Below, piece after piece: positions 10,685 through 21,087 of a stretch of 64,000 bases of DNA. Source of the DNA: Poecilobothrus nobilitatus (Eukaryota; Arthropoda; Insecta; Diptera; Dolichopodidae); NCBI GenBank assembly GCA_947095535.1, contig OX352772.1:97212934-97276933 (forward strand), written 5' to 3'. A program made the position numbers and the translations under genes. Positions within the stretch are counted from its first letter, which is position 1; every line of letters begins with the position of its first letter. The notes below the pieces were generated by a model, which was not told the origin of the DNA, searched no databases, and was given only the letters and a program-made list of their open reading frames with translations.

Positions 10685-11315
10685 TTAAACGAATATTTCT
10701 TGACCCGGTCTATAAGATTTTTGTTTTTCCCTGTTCATATTTGCTCTATTTAATTTCGCTTGATTCTTCTTTATTCGTAGCATTAAATCGTTGTTGACTT
10801 TTGATCTAGTACTTATCATGTTTTCATAGTTCGTTCTTTGTATTCTTCCGTAAAATATGTCTACAGGTTTCTTCATTGTTACAGAATGTATGCTGTTATT
10901 GTGTCTGTCAGTAGCTATATTTGTAATTTCCTTTTGCGTGAAGTATGGATATTCCTTCCATACACAACATATTAATTCTAAGATTGTCAAGTGAATTCTT
11001 TCAATGATTCCATTTGTTTCGGTCTTTTGTGAAGGTGTATTGTATTCCTAATGCCTTAATATAGTTAGATATAATGGGGCTTCTGAAACTGCTCTCGTTG
11101 TCCATTACGACAATTTCGGGTGCGGTAAAGTAATGAAGTACCATCATTATTTTGTCCCTAAGATGTAGCAATGACCTATTTTTGATGTGGAAAAACTTGA
11201 CGAATTTGGGAAATGTATTCATACATGTCATACATTTTTCTGCTTGTATTTCCATTATATATATGCGAAGTATCTGGGATGGAAAACTCGGTATTGGTGT
11301 TTCCTGTATCTCAGC
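10685..11315 (-). pseudogene. Provirus pol: integrase core and C-terminal part
   Basis: On the minus strand, from about 11315, a block resembling the start of the core (ETPIPSFPSQIL) is followed by the 11001-11255 frame. The Asp of VVMDNE is the second catalytic Asp. The first catalytic Asp position is substituted. After a frameshift near 11010 the TETNGIIERIH segment supplies the catalytic Glu context. The next frame (10685-10990) continues through the integrase C-terminal part to YRPGQEIFV. The 5' end of this segment coincides with the A-tail of the nested LINE; the zinc-finger part of integrase resumes on its other side at 13577. Confidence 0.75.
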
Positions 11316-11334
11316 TTTTTTTTTTTTTTTTTTT

Positions 11335-11647
11335 CTTTATTCAAAATAATCTATATTAATACAAAAAAAAATAATTTGTAACTTAAAACTAGTTTTTTTT
11401 TAATATTTAAAATAAATAAAATGATTTAATGACCTTAGCTTTCGCTGTGCAGTCTTATAAAATTTTACTTGTATATAATATATAATACATTAATATATAC
11501 CACATAAGTACTTCAGGTACCCAAAAAAATGATATATGATAATAAAATAATATTATTGTGATTTGTAAAAAAAAAAAAAAGACAGATGAATTAATTGACA
11601 AACAAAAAAAAAAAAACAAACTCATGAATAACAAAACAATACTGTTT
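11335..11647 (-). other. CR1-like LINE 3' untranslated region
   Basis: AT-rich sequence between the ORF2 stop hairpin and the poly(A) tail, with internal A-runs at 11567-11580 and 11604-11615. No further coding. Confidence 0.6.
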
Positions 11648-11676
11648 CATATGATCTACCTAGAGTAGATCATATG
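11648..11676. promoter_or_regulatory. Perfect 12-bp stem, 5-nt loop at the LINE ORF2 stop
   Basis: CATATGATCTAC (11648-11659), loop CTAGA, then GTAGATCATATG (11665-11676). It begins within the final codons of the CR1-like ORF2 and extends into its 3' untranslated region. It could be a 3' RNA structure recognised by the LINE RT, or chance in AT-rich DNA. Confidence 0.7.
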
Positions 11677-12263
11677 GAACAAGTTCAGAAATCATTTTTT
11701 TAAAGATGCGTATATTGTTTACTAGTTTAATATCATTCGGCAGATCATTATAAATTTTTAAGCAATTATAAAGGCAATTGTTTTTTTGGTTGCTGGTTTT
11801 AAAAAGGGTTAGATAAAAATTAGACCTATTTCTCGTATTGTGGTTATGGATGTCAATATTTCTGTTTACGACGAAGCTGTGTCTGGTTGTCAAAAATCTT
11901 AAATGCTGTTATGTAAAGTTCGCGGTTACAGATACTCATAAAACTGATATACTTTTCCGTATACAAGCAATCAGTTGGAAATAAAACTGGATAATAATGT
12001 ATAATTTTTATGGCTTTTTTTTGTAATATATTTAATTTTGCTAATATAATTTGTGGTGCCCTACTCCAGATAGGGTTCAGATATTTTAAATGGGACAATA
12101 TATACGAACAGTAAATTATATACAGGACATTTGGCGAAAAAAATTTTCTTAGTCGTCTTAAAATAAAAATATAAGGAGGAATTTTTTTAATAATGTGATC
12201 TACATGGTCACTCCATCTTGACCTGCTGTCAAGCCTTAATCCTAAGTAATTAGGTCTTAACAA
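11660..12263 (-). pseudogene. CR1-like LINE: ORF2 C-terminal region
   Basis: Two overlapping frames. 11853-12263 contains YLGLRLDSRSRWSDHVDHI, the FKYLG...W..HI block after RT, and ILQKKAIKIIH. 11660-11893 contains HNTRNRSNFYLTLF and LYNDLPNDIKL and ends at a TAG next to a hairpin. The frames overlap, showing one frameshift at about 11870. No nuclease or RNase H signature is present. Confidence 0.75.
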
Positions 12264-13015
12264 TTAGGTCTTAAGGAGGTCTTAACAACCTCCAATTTGT
12301 TGTTATTTAAATAAAAATCCAAGGAGTTGAAATTTTTATTTTCAAAAACTAAGATTTTTGTTTTGCTTACATTTATAACCATTCTGTGTTTTTCTAACCA
12401 CTCTATAATAATAATCAAATCATAATTAATAGCATATTTTAGTTCTTGCTCTGTTTTCACTGCATATTTTAAGACTGCGTCATCCGCATATAATTGAATT
12501 TTTCCTTTTAAGTTAAGCCGGGTTATGTCGTCAATATAAATTTTAAAGAGATCTGGCCCTAAAATTGACCCTTGCGGAACACCTTTTTTTATTATTTTTA
12601 AATTACTAGTAGAATTACAAACAAAAAGCTTGTGCAAAAGAATGTCGTGGTCGACACAGTCGAAAGCCTTCTGAAAGTCTAAAAAAACGCAAGCCACGTA
12701 ATATTTTTCATCAATACTCCTTGAAATAAAATCATTGAGACTAAGACAGGCCGTGGTTGTGCTTGAATTTTTCTCAAAGCCGTATTGCTCATCATGAAGG
12801 ATTTTGTTGTTGTTCATGAAATTATGCATTCGATTTCTAATGATAATTTCAAATATTTTAGAAAAAGAACTAAGAACTGAAATTGGTCTATAATTGGTTG
12901 CACTCGTCGCACAACCGTTCTTAAAAATCGGAGTGATAGTTGCCAACTTGAGAGAATCTGGAAAGCTAAACCTTTCAAAAGCGAGATTAATAAATTTGAC
13001 CAATATGGGAGACAA
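12257..13015 (-). pseudogene. CR1-like LINE reverse transcriptase
   Basis: 252 codons in one frame. NYRPISVLSSFSKIFE is at about 41-56, LDFQKAFD (motif A) at 112-119, GVPQGSILGP (motif B) at 145-154 and the catalytic YADD at 176-179. About 30 residues usually found between motif A and the GVPQGS block are missing. The frame ends at about 12257 where AGGTCTTAA is repeated three times (12248-12285), a slippage-type duplication that throws the rest (11853-12263) out of frame. The linker with WMTDEIINKIKVRN lies upstream in 13127-13579 and is broken near 13130. Confidence 0.85.
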
Positions 13016-13126
13016 ACGCTCTGAAAATCTCTTTATAAATTTAGCTGAAATACTATCATACCCAGTAGCAGCAGAAATTTTGAGTGAGACAATCGCAGAG
13101 TTAACTTCTCCAATAGTTGTCTCAGT

Positions 13127-13579
13127 TTATTTAAAATCAGAATGAATAATACGGTGGAAATTATTCAGATATTCATAATCAATTTGATTATTTGGAATAT
13201 TCAACTCGTCCGCAACATTGACAAAAAAGTTATTCATATATTCGGCAATATCACATCCATTAGTAATTGTAAGATTATTACATTCAAGTGTCTTAATATT
13301 GCTTGAAGAAGTATGAGAAGTTTTGTTGAAAATAATCCTTTTATATAGATCCCAGAGTTTTTTACCATTGCAAGGGTCTCGTATGATCTCATCAGAGCAG
13401 AATTTTTTTTTAGCCTGTATAATTAAACGTTTTACTTCTTGCCTACAATTATTGAACAAATTTCGAACATGTGGATCATCCGGATATTTTTTTTTGTATT
13501 TATAATATGAGTTTCTAACTTTAATTTTGTTTATAATTTCATCCGTCATCCACTCATTTTTTCTTTTAGTTTTTTTCAA
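13127..13579 (-). pseudogene. CR1-like LINE: endonuclease-RT linker
   Basis: 150 codons, lysine-rich, with NEWMTDEIINKIKVRNSYY near the start, the usual beginning of the post-endonuclease linker in CR1/jockey LINEs, and NNFFVNVADEL near residue 116, the block preceding RT. The first codons (KKTKRKN) come from the junction with the provirus integrase or from the truncated LINE itself, so its Met is not a genuine start. Confidence 0.75.
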
Positions 13580-13990
13580 AGGAATGCTTTTGATGGATGC
13601 CTGTCATATTTCCTAATGTGCAGATTTCACAACTTTTTATGTATTGTTTTATCAAGCTGCTCATTCTTGGGAAGTATAATTTTTCTAGTAATTGTACTCG
13701 ATTTTCTTTGCAGTTTCGGTGTGCTCTTCGGTGTTTCTTTTCTATAATAGTTAACTATCTTTCTTCGTTGGCGACATCTAATTTCTGAGTTATACGGATT
13801 TTATACCTATTGAAATTTTCTTTCTAAACATCTTGTAAGAAAGAAGTGAAATTTTCCGGAATCTTTATACCGTTTGTAATGTTTGGTATAAGCCTTTGCT
13901 TTAGAATTGCAACCAAATTTTCTTTAGTTATAGTTGGAATATTGATATAATGCTTATGAAAAGAGCAATGAGATGATTCATGAGCGGTTA
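13577..13990 (-). pseudogene. Provirus pol: integrase N-terminal zinc finger
   Basis: The minus strand reads a His-x3-His block (HRRAHRN), then a KLYFPRM segment and SCEICTLG, the HHCC zinc finger of Ty3/gypsy integrases. In the neighbouring frame it continues to KYDRHPSKAFL at 13577, where the nested LINE interrupts it. Upstream towards 13990 is the RNase H-integrase spacer, in several frames. Confidence 0.7.
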
Positions 13991-14010
13991 TATATTTCCC
14001 TGTGATATTA

Positions 14011-15100
14011 TTAGTTGATTTTGAACACGTTTAAAGGTGCTTCGCAATGTGGGATTAGATCTCTATTATTCTCTTCAGCACTATGTGCAGTTTCTGTAGA
14101 GCTCGAAGTTAGTGCATTAATCTCGAGTGGTAACTTAGATAATGCATCCGCTACAATATTTGTTTTCCCTGCTTTATACACTAGTTCAATGTTGTGTTCT
14201 TCTAATCTCGCCTTCCATCTTTTGAGTTTCGCGTTGTTCTTTTTACAGCTTAGGGTGAACGTCAACGGCTAGTGATCAGTTAGAATTTTAATCTTTTTGG
14301 CACCGTATAAGTAGTTTCGCAAATTATCCAATGCTCAAAAATTGCCAATGGATCCTTTTCATTCGTCGCGTAATTTTCTTCGGTCTTGTTAAGCAATCGA
14401 CTTTTCCTTTCCCATTTCACCCTTTGAGAGAACAGCTTCGACGGAGTAATTGGATGTGTCGGTTGTTAAATTGAACGGTTTGTCAAAATCAGGAAAAATT
14501 AATAATTCAGATGACATAAGTAATTCTTTTAAGTTCACTTTAAGTTAAGTAATTCTGTATGAAAAGCACGTCACTCCTCTCGATTAAAATCAATTTTGAC
14601 TTTTTCGATTGTCCAGCTTTTATCTAAACATTTTCGCCTCTGGTTAGGTTGGTGAGTGGCTTGGCCACTTTGCGAAGTCCTTTATATGTCTGCGGTAGTA
14701 TGACGTGAGTAATAAAAATTATTTAAGTTCTTTTAGATTTCCTGATGGTTTTATATTTTTGATTGCGAGAATCTTCCTTGGATCTGTCTTGATTCCTTTG
14801 TCCGTAATAATGTACCCCAAAAATTCTGTTTCAGATTTCATGAATTTCGATTTATCTAGATTTACCTTTAGGTTGGCTTTTTCCAATTTTTGTAAAACTT
14901 TTTCGATGTTTTCTAGATGTTCTTTTTCTGTTCTGCCGAATATTATAAAGCCGTCAATATAGACGTAACAGAGCTTTCCTATACTTCTTCAAAACATCGT
15001 CGATCATTCGCTGGAAAATTTCGGTAAATTGCCTGTTCTTCTGTAGTAGTTCTGATATCGGTCTCCACATGGGTGTTTATAATTTCCTTATTATTTATGG
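14011..15100 (-). pseudogene. Provirus pol: reverse transcriptase and RNase H
   Basis: RT: a FQRMIDDVL block at about 15020 leads into CYVYIDGF. The catalytic motif is YIDG at 14950-14961 instead of YIDD, so the second Asp is lost. KVNLDKSKF and EFLGYIIT follow. RNase H: LTTDTSNYSVEAVLS supplies the first Asp and KILTDH a later one. The domain ends with GKTNIVADALSKLP in the open 14011-14265 block. The fingers part of RT appears deleted: the segment corresponding to the RT start (about 15060-15110) runs almost directly into FQRM. Stops and frameshifts occur throughout. Confidence 0.8.
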
Positions 15101-15450
15101 GTTCAAAAACCTTTTTATATTTGTTAACTATCCTATCTATTACTGCACCGACTTCCTTATGGGTATCGTTGCCTATTATGCATCAAAACTTTTTAATCAG
15201 GGAAGAACGAAAAAGCATATGACTGTATTATTTCCTAAATTCTCGAATAATTTCCTAGTTATATTTTATTTATTTCGATTTGATCTGATCTAACCTGATT
15301 TTAAATGGTCAGATTGTTGCTTTTGCACTTGGAGCCAATTCTGATTTTTTGGAGTTTTATTTGACATCGATTAAAAATTTTAAAATATTGTTTTCATGTG
15401 TTACATACTCTAAGTATGGATTTTATGTGTTACATACTCTAAGTATATTT
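15101..15450 (-). pseudogene. Provirus protease region remnant
   Basis: The minus strand shows LEYVTHENNILKFLIDVK at about 15365-15420, resembling the strand before the aspartic protease active site, but the D-T/S-G triad is not intact (IDVK, then a stop). A 30-bp direct repeat containing GTGTTACATACTCTAAGTAT lies at 15398-15446. The rest is a spacer into RT. Confidence 0.45.
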
Positions 15451-16552
15451 TTATCCGTCATAAAATTTACCTCTTGCACTTCTTCTTCTCTTTGTTCATC
15501 TGGATCTGCATATTCAGGGTCATTATCTTCTGTATATGACTCATTTTATTCATCTTCTTCAAATGTTTTCAGGTTGTAAAGTCTTTGATGTTTATTTCCT
15601 GGTAGATTGCTCATACTTGGTGATCTTTTATACGCTTGGTTATAGTTGGTTGCCGGTCTATTCATGTGGTCAACCTGTCGTGTTTGGGTTGATTCGGCCA
15701 CGTCCATTTTTTCCGAAGGTTTTGGATGCCTTTGTGGTGGGTGACTAAATTTTTGATGTTGAATGTTGTACGCCGTGTTTCTCTGTTGTGTTGTTAAAGG
15801 GTTATAAGTTGATATAATTGGGTGGTTATCTCTATGATTTGGGTGGATATTTCATACATATAGAATATGCTTTAGGCAGAGTGGCCGGTTTCTTCAGTAG
15901 CAGGAATTTTGAAAATTCTCCATTCAGTCCTCTGATGAAAACGTCCAACATTCTATTTTTGTACGATTTGACTAATACTTTAACAGTTTCCTGCGAGTAA
16001 TTTTCCGTTTTGATTTTATTAATTATTAGGCTAAATTGATGATGTAACCTCGCGTAGTACTCGTCACTGTTACTTCTTCCTTGTGTAAAGGAGCTGAGCT
16101 GATGTTCCAATGTCCTAAGCTACGTAATGCAGAGAAAGACATTCTTTTATTTCCGTCTAGCTATCGTCAAATATATTGTAAGAAATGACGGCCGCGTCTG
16201 CGTTTCCTCTGATTTTACTTCTGATAGTTTGTAAAATTGTTCTATACATTGGTTTATTGCTCAATATCTCGTAGTCGTTGAGGATATTCTCGATCTGGTA
16301 TATACTGAACTGAGCTGCCGTCAAATATTGGAAGTTTCTTGACGAATCGGGAAGCTTGCTCAGTTCTTTTAATTCCGCTTCATGTTGTGGAGCTCTTAAT
16401 GAGTTGTTTGAGCTTGATGAAGCTGCTACCTGATTCTGTCGAACTTCTAGAACGCTTAGCCTGTTCTCCAAGATTTTTGTTAGATTAATTTGAGCATTAA
16501 CAGCACCGCTTAAGTTGATTAATTGAGTTTTAATTTCTTCCAATGTTGACAT
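15451..16552 (-). pseudogene. Provirus gag
   Basis: The Met at 16552 starts a 131-codon block with a heptad-like segment (INLTKILENRLSVLEVRQNQ), a Ser/Asn-rich stretch, then capsid-like sequence. A frame change near 16110-16157 leads to the 15832-16110 block (FTQGRSNSDEYYARLHHQF, SYKNRMLDVFIRGL), which resembles the capsid C-terminal part of gypsy-group Gag. The remainder to about 15451 is Pro/Gln-rich then strongly acidic (EDNDPEYADPDEQREEE) and has no CCHC zinc knuckle, as in errantiviruses. Confidence 0.8.
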
Positions 16553-16605
16553 TTTAAATCTATTCGATGTAGTATCACTTTCTCTATTTTTTTATTATTT
16601 TTTTT

Positions 16606-16850
16606 GAAACGTGATAAATTAAAAATCTAGTTTTTTGACTTTATTTAAAATTTTTTTTTATATTTGTACAATGATCTTAATTTTTTGAAATGTAATAAAT
16701 TACAAATCCAGTTTTTTCACTTTATTTTAAAATTCTTTATTTTTGTACAACGATCTTAATGTTTTGAAATGTGATAAATTAAAAATCTAGTTTTTTTTTT
16801 ACTTTATTTTAAAATTCTTTATTTCTGTACAATGGTCTTAATTTTTTACG
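16606..16850. repeat. Three ~80-bp tandem units in the provirus leader
   Basis: Units start with GAAA(C/T)GTRATAAATT at 16606, 16687 and 16766. Each continues with ATCTAGTTTTTT/ATCCAGTTTTTT, an ACTTTATTT block and TTGTACAAYGATCTTAAT. Spacing is 81 and 79 bp. Confidence 0.85.
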
Positions 16851-17511
16851 TAATTATAATTTAAACTAATAATTTAATAACTGTATTATTTTTTTATCTT
16901 AACTTACAAAGGTCTTATTTTATATTAAATTTTAAAATTCATTTAATTTTTCGATAGGCTATTAATTGATATTAAGTATTCAGTTCTTGGCTTTTAGTTT
17001 TAATAAATAAAACTAAAACTTTAAATAAAAATTTTTTTGATTGTTAGCAACAAATCTTTTCTTTTTGAAAAGCTTTAATTTTTTTTATTACTCTAGTTAC
17101 CAGTATTTATTTCTAAAGTTAACTATAGTTCAATTTATGAAATTTCTGATTTCAGTTTTAATTTAAATTATACAATATTATTTCTATTTTCATTTTTTCG
17201 ATTATGACTTTTATTTTATTTAAAAAATTTAGCATGTACAGCCGTGGATTTTTATTTAAAATGTTTCTACTTATAGTGTAGTTACACGTTTGTAATTTTT
17301 TATTTTTAGTTTACTTTAATATTTTAATTTCGAGATTTTAATTTTTTCCTTATGATTTTTACTTAGACGTTTTTAATTTTTTCTTAAAGGTCTATTTAAT
17401 TTACTTATTTAAAAGTATATTTAACAGCTTATTTTAAATATTTTAATTATAATTTTTTAGTTTTCGTTTTTTTTTGTTTAATTTATGGTTTTTAATTTAA
17501 ATTGCGTATTT

Positions 17512-17830
17512 TAATTACACGATTATAATTTAAAAAAAAAATTTTTTTTAAATTATGGTTTTATTTTATTTGCTTTTGGCTTTATTTTAAATTTTCTTGA
17601 TTTTTTTATATTATATTTTTATTTAAATTATTTTTTAAATTAAAAATTTCCTCTTTTTTATTAAAATGATCCCTTTTAGTTTATTTTTAGTGTTTCAATT
17701 TACACGATTATAATTTAAAAAAAAAAATTTTATTTAAATTATTATTATGGTTTTTATTTTTATTTGGCTTTATTTTAAAAATTTTTTATTTTTATATCGT
17801 ATTTTTATTTAAATTATTTAAATTTTAGAT
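17512..17830. repeat. Two-copy ~185-bp tandem repeat in the provirus leader
   Basis: TACACGATTATAATTTAAAA occurs at about 17516 and again at about 17701, followed in both copies by ATTATGG, GGCTTTATTTTAAA and TATTTTTATTTAAATTAT blocks. Confidence 0.7.
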
Positions 17831-18347
17831 AGGTAAGTAAAAGTTTTGTACTTACAGTAAATAAAAAACTTTCATAGTGTGCATGCGCACGTCTGGATTT
17901 TTGCCTTTACTAAACTTTCTTTACAGCTAAGGAGTCCCAGTTGATATTTTTGAGGATGATCCACAAATTCGCTTTTGTCCAAAAGCGTTGATTTTGCAGT
18001 TGGTCTACTCGTGGCACGATGCTCAATCACACAAAATTCAGAATATTCAGTTACATTTGTTTTAATTTTGATCTGGAGACTTTTTGTGTATCCTATTTTT
18101 CACTTTGGTAATATTTTTTAGCTTTGTAGTCACTTTTTTGATTTAGATTCACCTTAATGTTTATCAAGAGTTTTAATATTAATTATAAGGTTGTAACTTT
18201 TTCAAAATATTTATTCTAGAGATTTTAGTTTTTTTTTTTTTTTTGATTAACTTCAATTTCAATTAAAAGTAAATTTTATTATAAACACTTCACTTTAAGA
18301 ATTTTTTCCATCAATTGAATTTATTAATTCTCCAGTTATGTGTTATC

Positions 18348-18370
18348 CTTTTTTATTTAGCTCGGGAGCC
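18348..18370 (-). promoter_or_regulatory. Primer-binding site of the provirus
   Basis: Next to the LTR end TTAACT the minus strand reads GGCTCCCGAGC; with the shared T this gives a TGG start, as expected for a site complementary to a tRNA ending in CCA. I cannot assign the tRNA with confidence. Confidence 0.6.
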
Positions 18371-18958
18371 AGTTAAGAAGATTATTGTATATATAATCTT
18401 AAAAAGACAATTTTGGGTTCTTTAACTGAATCACTGCTGATTATATACCAACCAGGCAATCTTGTATAAAATTTTAATAGAAGTTTGAACGAAGTACACC
18501 CGATAATAATGTTCGTAAAATAATATTTTTCTATTTTCTAGCATTCTTTTTCTTTTGTTTTATTCAGTTCATATAAAAATTAAAAAAATGACTTCGCTTC
18601 TTGATTTTTTAGTTTTGTGCGCTTAAGCGCTTTAATCGAAGTGGGTGTGTATTTTTCAGTTTCAGTAGAGTTTTTTTAAAACTCAATTTTTAGCATGCAT
18701 GAGCAAAAAATTTAATCATTTTTTAAAAATGATATTCACAGTTAATAGAAAGTATTCCAAATTTTATAAAAATAATATAATTTTTTAATAAGTTAAATAA
18801 GTTAAAATTCTATTTTTTCATACTAAATTGCCAAAATTTGGATTTTATTTTTTAAAACTCGTTGTACACTATTGCCTGTATATAACCAGCTGTGACTGAA
18901 CTTGTTTATTCCAAATCATACTTAAGACTAAATTTTACAAAATTTTGTTAATTATAGA
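18371..18958 (-). repeat. 5' LTR of the provirus, truncated and interrupted
   Basis: 18371-18430 and 18895-18958 align with 8874-8992 of the other LTR. A 464-bp element is inserted between them. Similarity stops at 18958, so the part containing the U3 start and the flanking target site is missing. Confidence 0.8.
18431..18894. mobile_element. 464-bp inverted-repeat (MITE-like) insertion in the LTR
   Basis: It starts TCACTGCTGATTATATACC and its far end, reverse-complemented, is CACAGCTGGTTATATACAGG. Both ends then share AGGCAAT, making imperfect terminal inverted repeats of about 30 bp. It is flanked by ACTGAA on both sides (18425-18430 and 18895-18900), whereas the other LTR has a single ACTGAA at the equivalent empty site. 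No coding. It contains a perfect palindrome GCGCTTAAGCGC at 18619-18630. An 8-bp duplication with one mismatch (TAACTGAA/TGACTGAA) would also fit and would suggest a hAT-type element. Confidence 0.75.
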
Positions 18959-18959
18959 G

Positions 18960-20830
18960 TATTTTTTGAGGGTATTTTGAATAAGATCTGGTATTTCATG
19001 TCTACTAAAAATAGATTTGATTATTAACCATACATTCTGCAGTTTAGATTTCAAGGCGAGTGACTTCTGGATAATGGCAAAAAAAATCCCTCATAATCAG
19101 CTAACAACTTGAATTGTGAAAAAATAAATCTACACCTTCAGTATGTCAAAGACGTTCCGCGATCTCTGTTTCTATATTAAATTCATGACGAGGTCTAAGT
19201 TGCTAACCATACTGATTGCATCCTTCTTGCTTTACGCTTAACTATGTGTAAGTGCCCCGCATGCATTTTTTCTAAGATTTTTTGGATAAGTAAATCGTTA
19301 TTTAATGAAAGACTGTATCTGTAATTGTAGAATGGACGTATTTCAAAATCGATATTGAACAATTTGGTCAACCTTCTAGACAATATTTTTGAGCTTTCTT
19401 CAAGATACTTTCATTCTGCTGAGTCTGCTGTATTATTTTTAATTTAGATTGACCAACTGGAAGATCGGGCATGACATTATTCAGAGACAAGCACACATTT
19501 TCTTCCATTTTGTTTTCTCTAACTTCTTGAACTGAATACTTTTCTCTAACGGATACCTTCAACCGTGTGACGTGACAATACATCTGCAACTACCCAGAAC
19601 TTACCAGCAATATAGTAAATTTCAAAGCATTGTTTCATCATTTCCATTCTAAATTCTTATAGAAGTGGTGTTAAATCGTCCAAATTTTTTGTAATGAAGA
19701 CGACTAACGACTTATGATCGGTTTCTAAGCTGAAATTAATACTAGTTAGAAATACTGCATATTCCTCACAGCATGCCCAGGTTACCGCCAAAGCCTTCTT
19801 TTCGATTTGAGCATAACCCTTTTCCACTTCTGAGAGTGTCCGAGATGCATAGGCCACGTGACGGAGATTATCATTCTCATCGCCTTGGAGTAAAACTGAT
19901 CCGAAACGATATGTTGATGAATTTAATTAGATTATTGTTTTATGATTGGGGTTGTATAACTTAAATACGGGTGCCCCAACGAGCATTTGTTTTAATTCGT
20001 TCAAAGCTTCGTCTTGAATTTCATGCCATATAACGTTATCTGCGTTATTCTATAGGAGCTCATTTAATGGTTTGCTCAAATCTGAAAAAAGCGGTAAAAA
20101 ATTGCCTAAAAACTTAACCATGGCTGGGAATCTCTTCAGTTCTGTAATGTTTGCAGGTTTTAGGTATTTTCGGACACCTAACATTTTTGATTCCCAGACA
20201 TGAATTCCAATTTTATCAATACGATGTACCAAACATTCCAATAAGGAAACACCGACTTCACATTTGTCTTTATTTAAGGTAACACCATTTAATTTTAGTT
20301 AATAAGATGCGAACATTAGAATATCGTCGGTTTGACAGAACACTAATTTTTTATCACCAAGAATGTTTTGTATTTGCTTTTGATATATTTTTGTAACTGA
20401 AGAGATTCCAAAAGGCTTCTTAAAAAATAATACCTACCGAAAGGTGTCAGGAAAGTAGTTGATATTTGTGAGCCTGTTAAAAATCTAAATTTGCGTCTAG
20501 TTTAGAAAATATTTTAGCTCAGCCGGTAGTTTATAAAATATTTCAGCAATCGGCGTTGGTTAGATCTCTCTCTCTCTACCGTTAACATTTAGTTTTGTAA
20601 GACCAACGCAAAGTCTAGTTTGGCTTTCTTTTAATGGCACTCGTACACAATGTGCAGTATAAATTTGATAGGGTTTCAGATCCGGTTTTAATTTAATTTC
20701 GTACTCAAAATGTTTTAAGCAACCTAATTTGTTAAATAGTTCTGGAAATACTTTTTGAATGTTTACCTTTGATTTTAATAATTTTTTTTCTATAATATTT
20801 TCATTTATATTATTTTAACAGTTCACTTTT
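18960..20830 (-). pseudogene. Second Ty3/gypsy pol fragment, RT to integrase finger (copy 1)
   Basis: This is a different gypsy lineage from the provirus. From about 20790 on the minus strand: an RT start (KVFPELFNKLG...FEYEIKLKPDLKPYQI), then a PFGISSVTKIYQKQIQNIL block, then FCQTDDILMF, in which the catalytic YMDD position reads QTDD (about 20320). KRFPAMVKFLGNFLP is at 20050-20241. RNase H has YASRTLSEVEKGYAQIEKKA and LETDHKSL in 19657-19857, followed by VVADVLSRH. The integrase zinc finger with RYSLSLNNDLLIQ and HAGHLHIVKRKA is at 19195-19383. It stops at 18960 against the truncated LTR. Several stops and frameshifts. Confidence 0.8.
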
Positions 20831-21087
20831 TGTTATTAACTTTAACTCAAAACTTGAATTCAAGCTGAGTAGTGAGATTTTTAAATTTTCAATAACATAC
20901 ATGTGCTTTTTTCATTTATAACTTATAAATAACTTTATATAGTTTTTAATATTACTATATTAATAAACCTAATTTTTTTTCTTGTTAACAAAAATGTATA
21001 AATTTAGTAGGTATAACTTTATTATTTATACACAATTTGTGAAAATTTATTTTTCCTTATAATTTAACAAAGCATAATTAACTTTTA

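Larger units (their letters stand above)
11316..13576 (-). mobile_element. CR1-like LINE, 5'-truncated, nested in provirus integrase
   Basis: The T-run at 11316-11334 is the poly(A) tail of a minus-strand LINE. Its ORF2 covers the linker after the endonuclease (13127-13579), RT (12257-13015) and the C-terminal region (11660-12263) ending near a HNTRNRSNFYL-type block and a YNDLPNDIK block, as in CR1/jockey-superfamily elements. No endonuclease is present, so it is 5'-truncated, as is usual for target-primed reverse transcription. Provirus integrase coding runs up to both edges. I could not define the target-site duplication. Confidence 0.85.
16553..18347 (-). promoter_or_regulatory. Long AT-rich 5' leader of the provirus
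   Basis: About 1.8 kb between the primer site and gag with no coding. It holds three tandem ~80-bp units and a second, ~185-bp duplication (listed separately), and is dominated by T-runs on the plus strand. In Drosophila gypsy the same interval carries the Su(Hw) insulator repeats. I found no TGCATA core here, so that function is not supported by motif. Confidence 0.6.
8874..18958 (-). mobile_element. Ty3/gypsy errantivirus-type provirus, nested insertions
   Basis: Read on the minus strand the order is 5' LTR (right), primer site, long leader, gag, protease remnant, RT, RNase H, integrase, env, polypurine tract, 3' LTR (left). LTR ends AGTTAA/TTAACT, a gag without CCHC fingers and an env with a basic cleavage site agree with the gypsy (Errantivirus) group. 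Removing the nested LINE (about 2.26 kb) and the 464-bp insertion leaves about 7.4 kb, a normal size. The right LTR is cut off at 18958, missing the counterpart of 8993-9180, and abuts a different gypsy fragment, so a rearrangement followed integration. All genes are disrupted. Confidence 0.85.

Noticed and set aside
16553..18347. Su(Hw) insulator as in Drosophila gypsy
   Set aside because: No TGCATA-type core found in the leader; only the position and repeat character agree.
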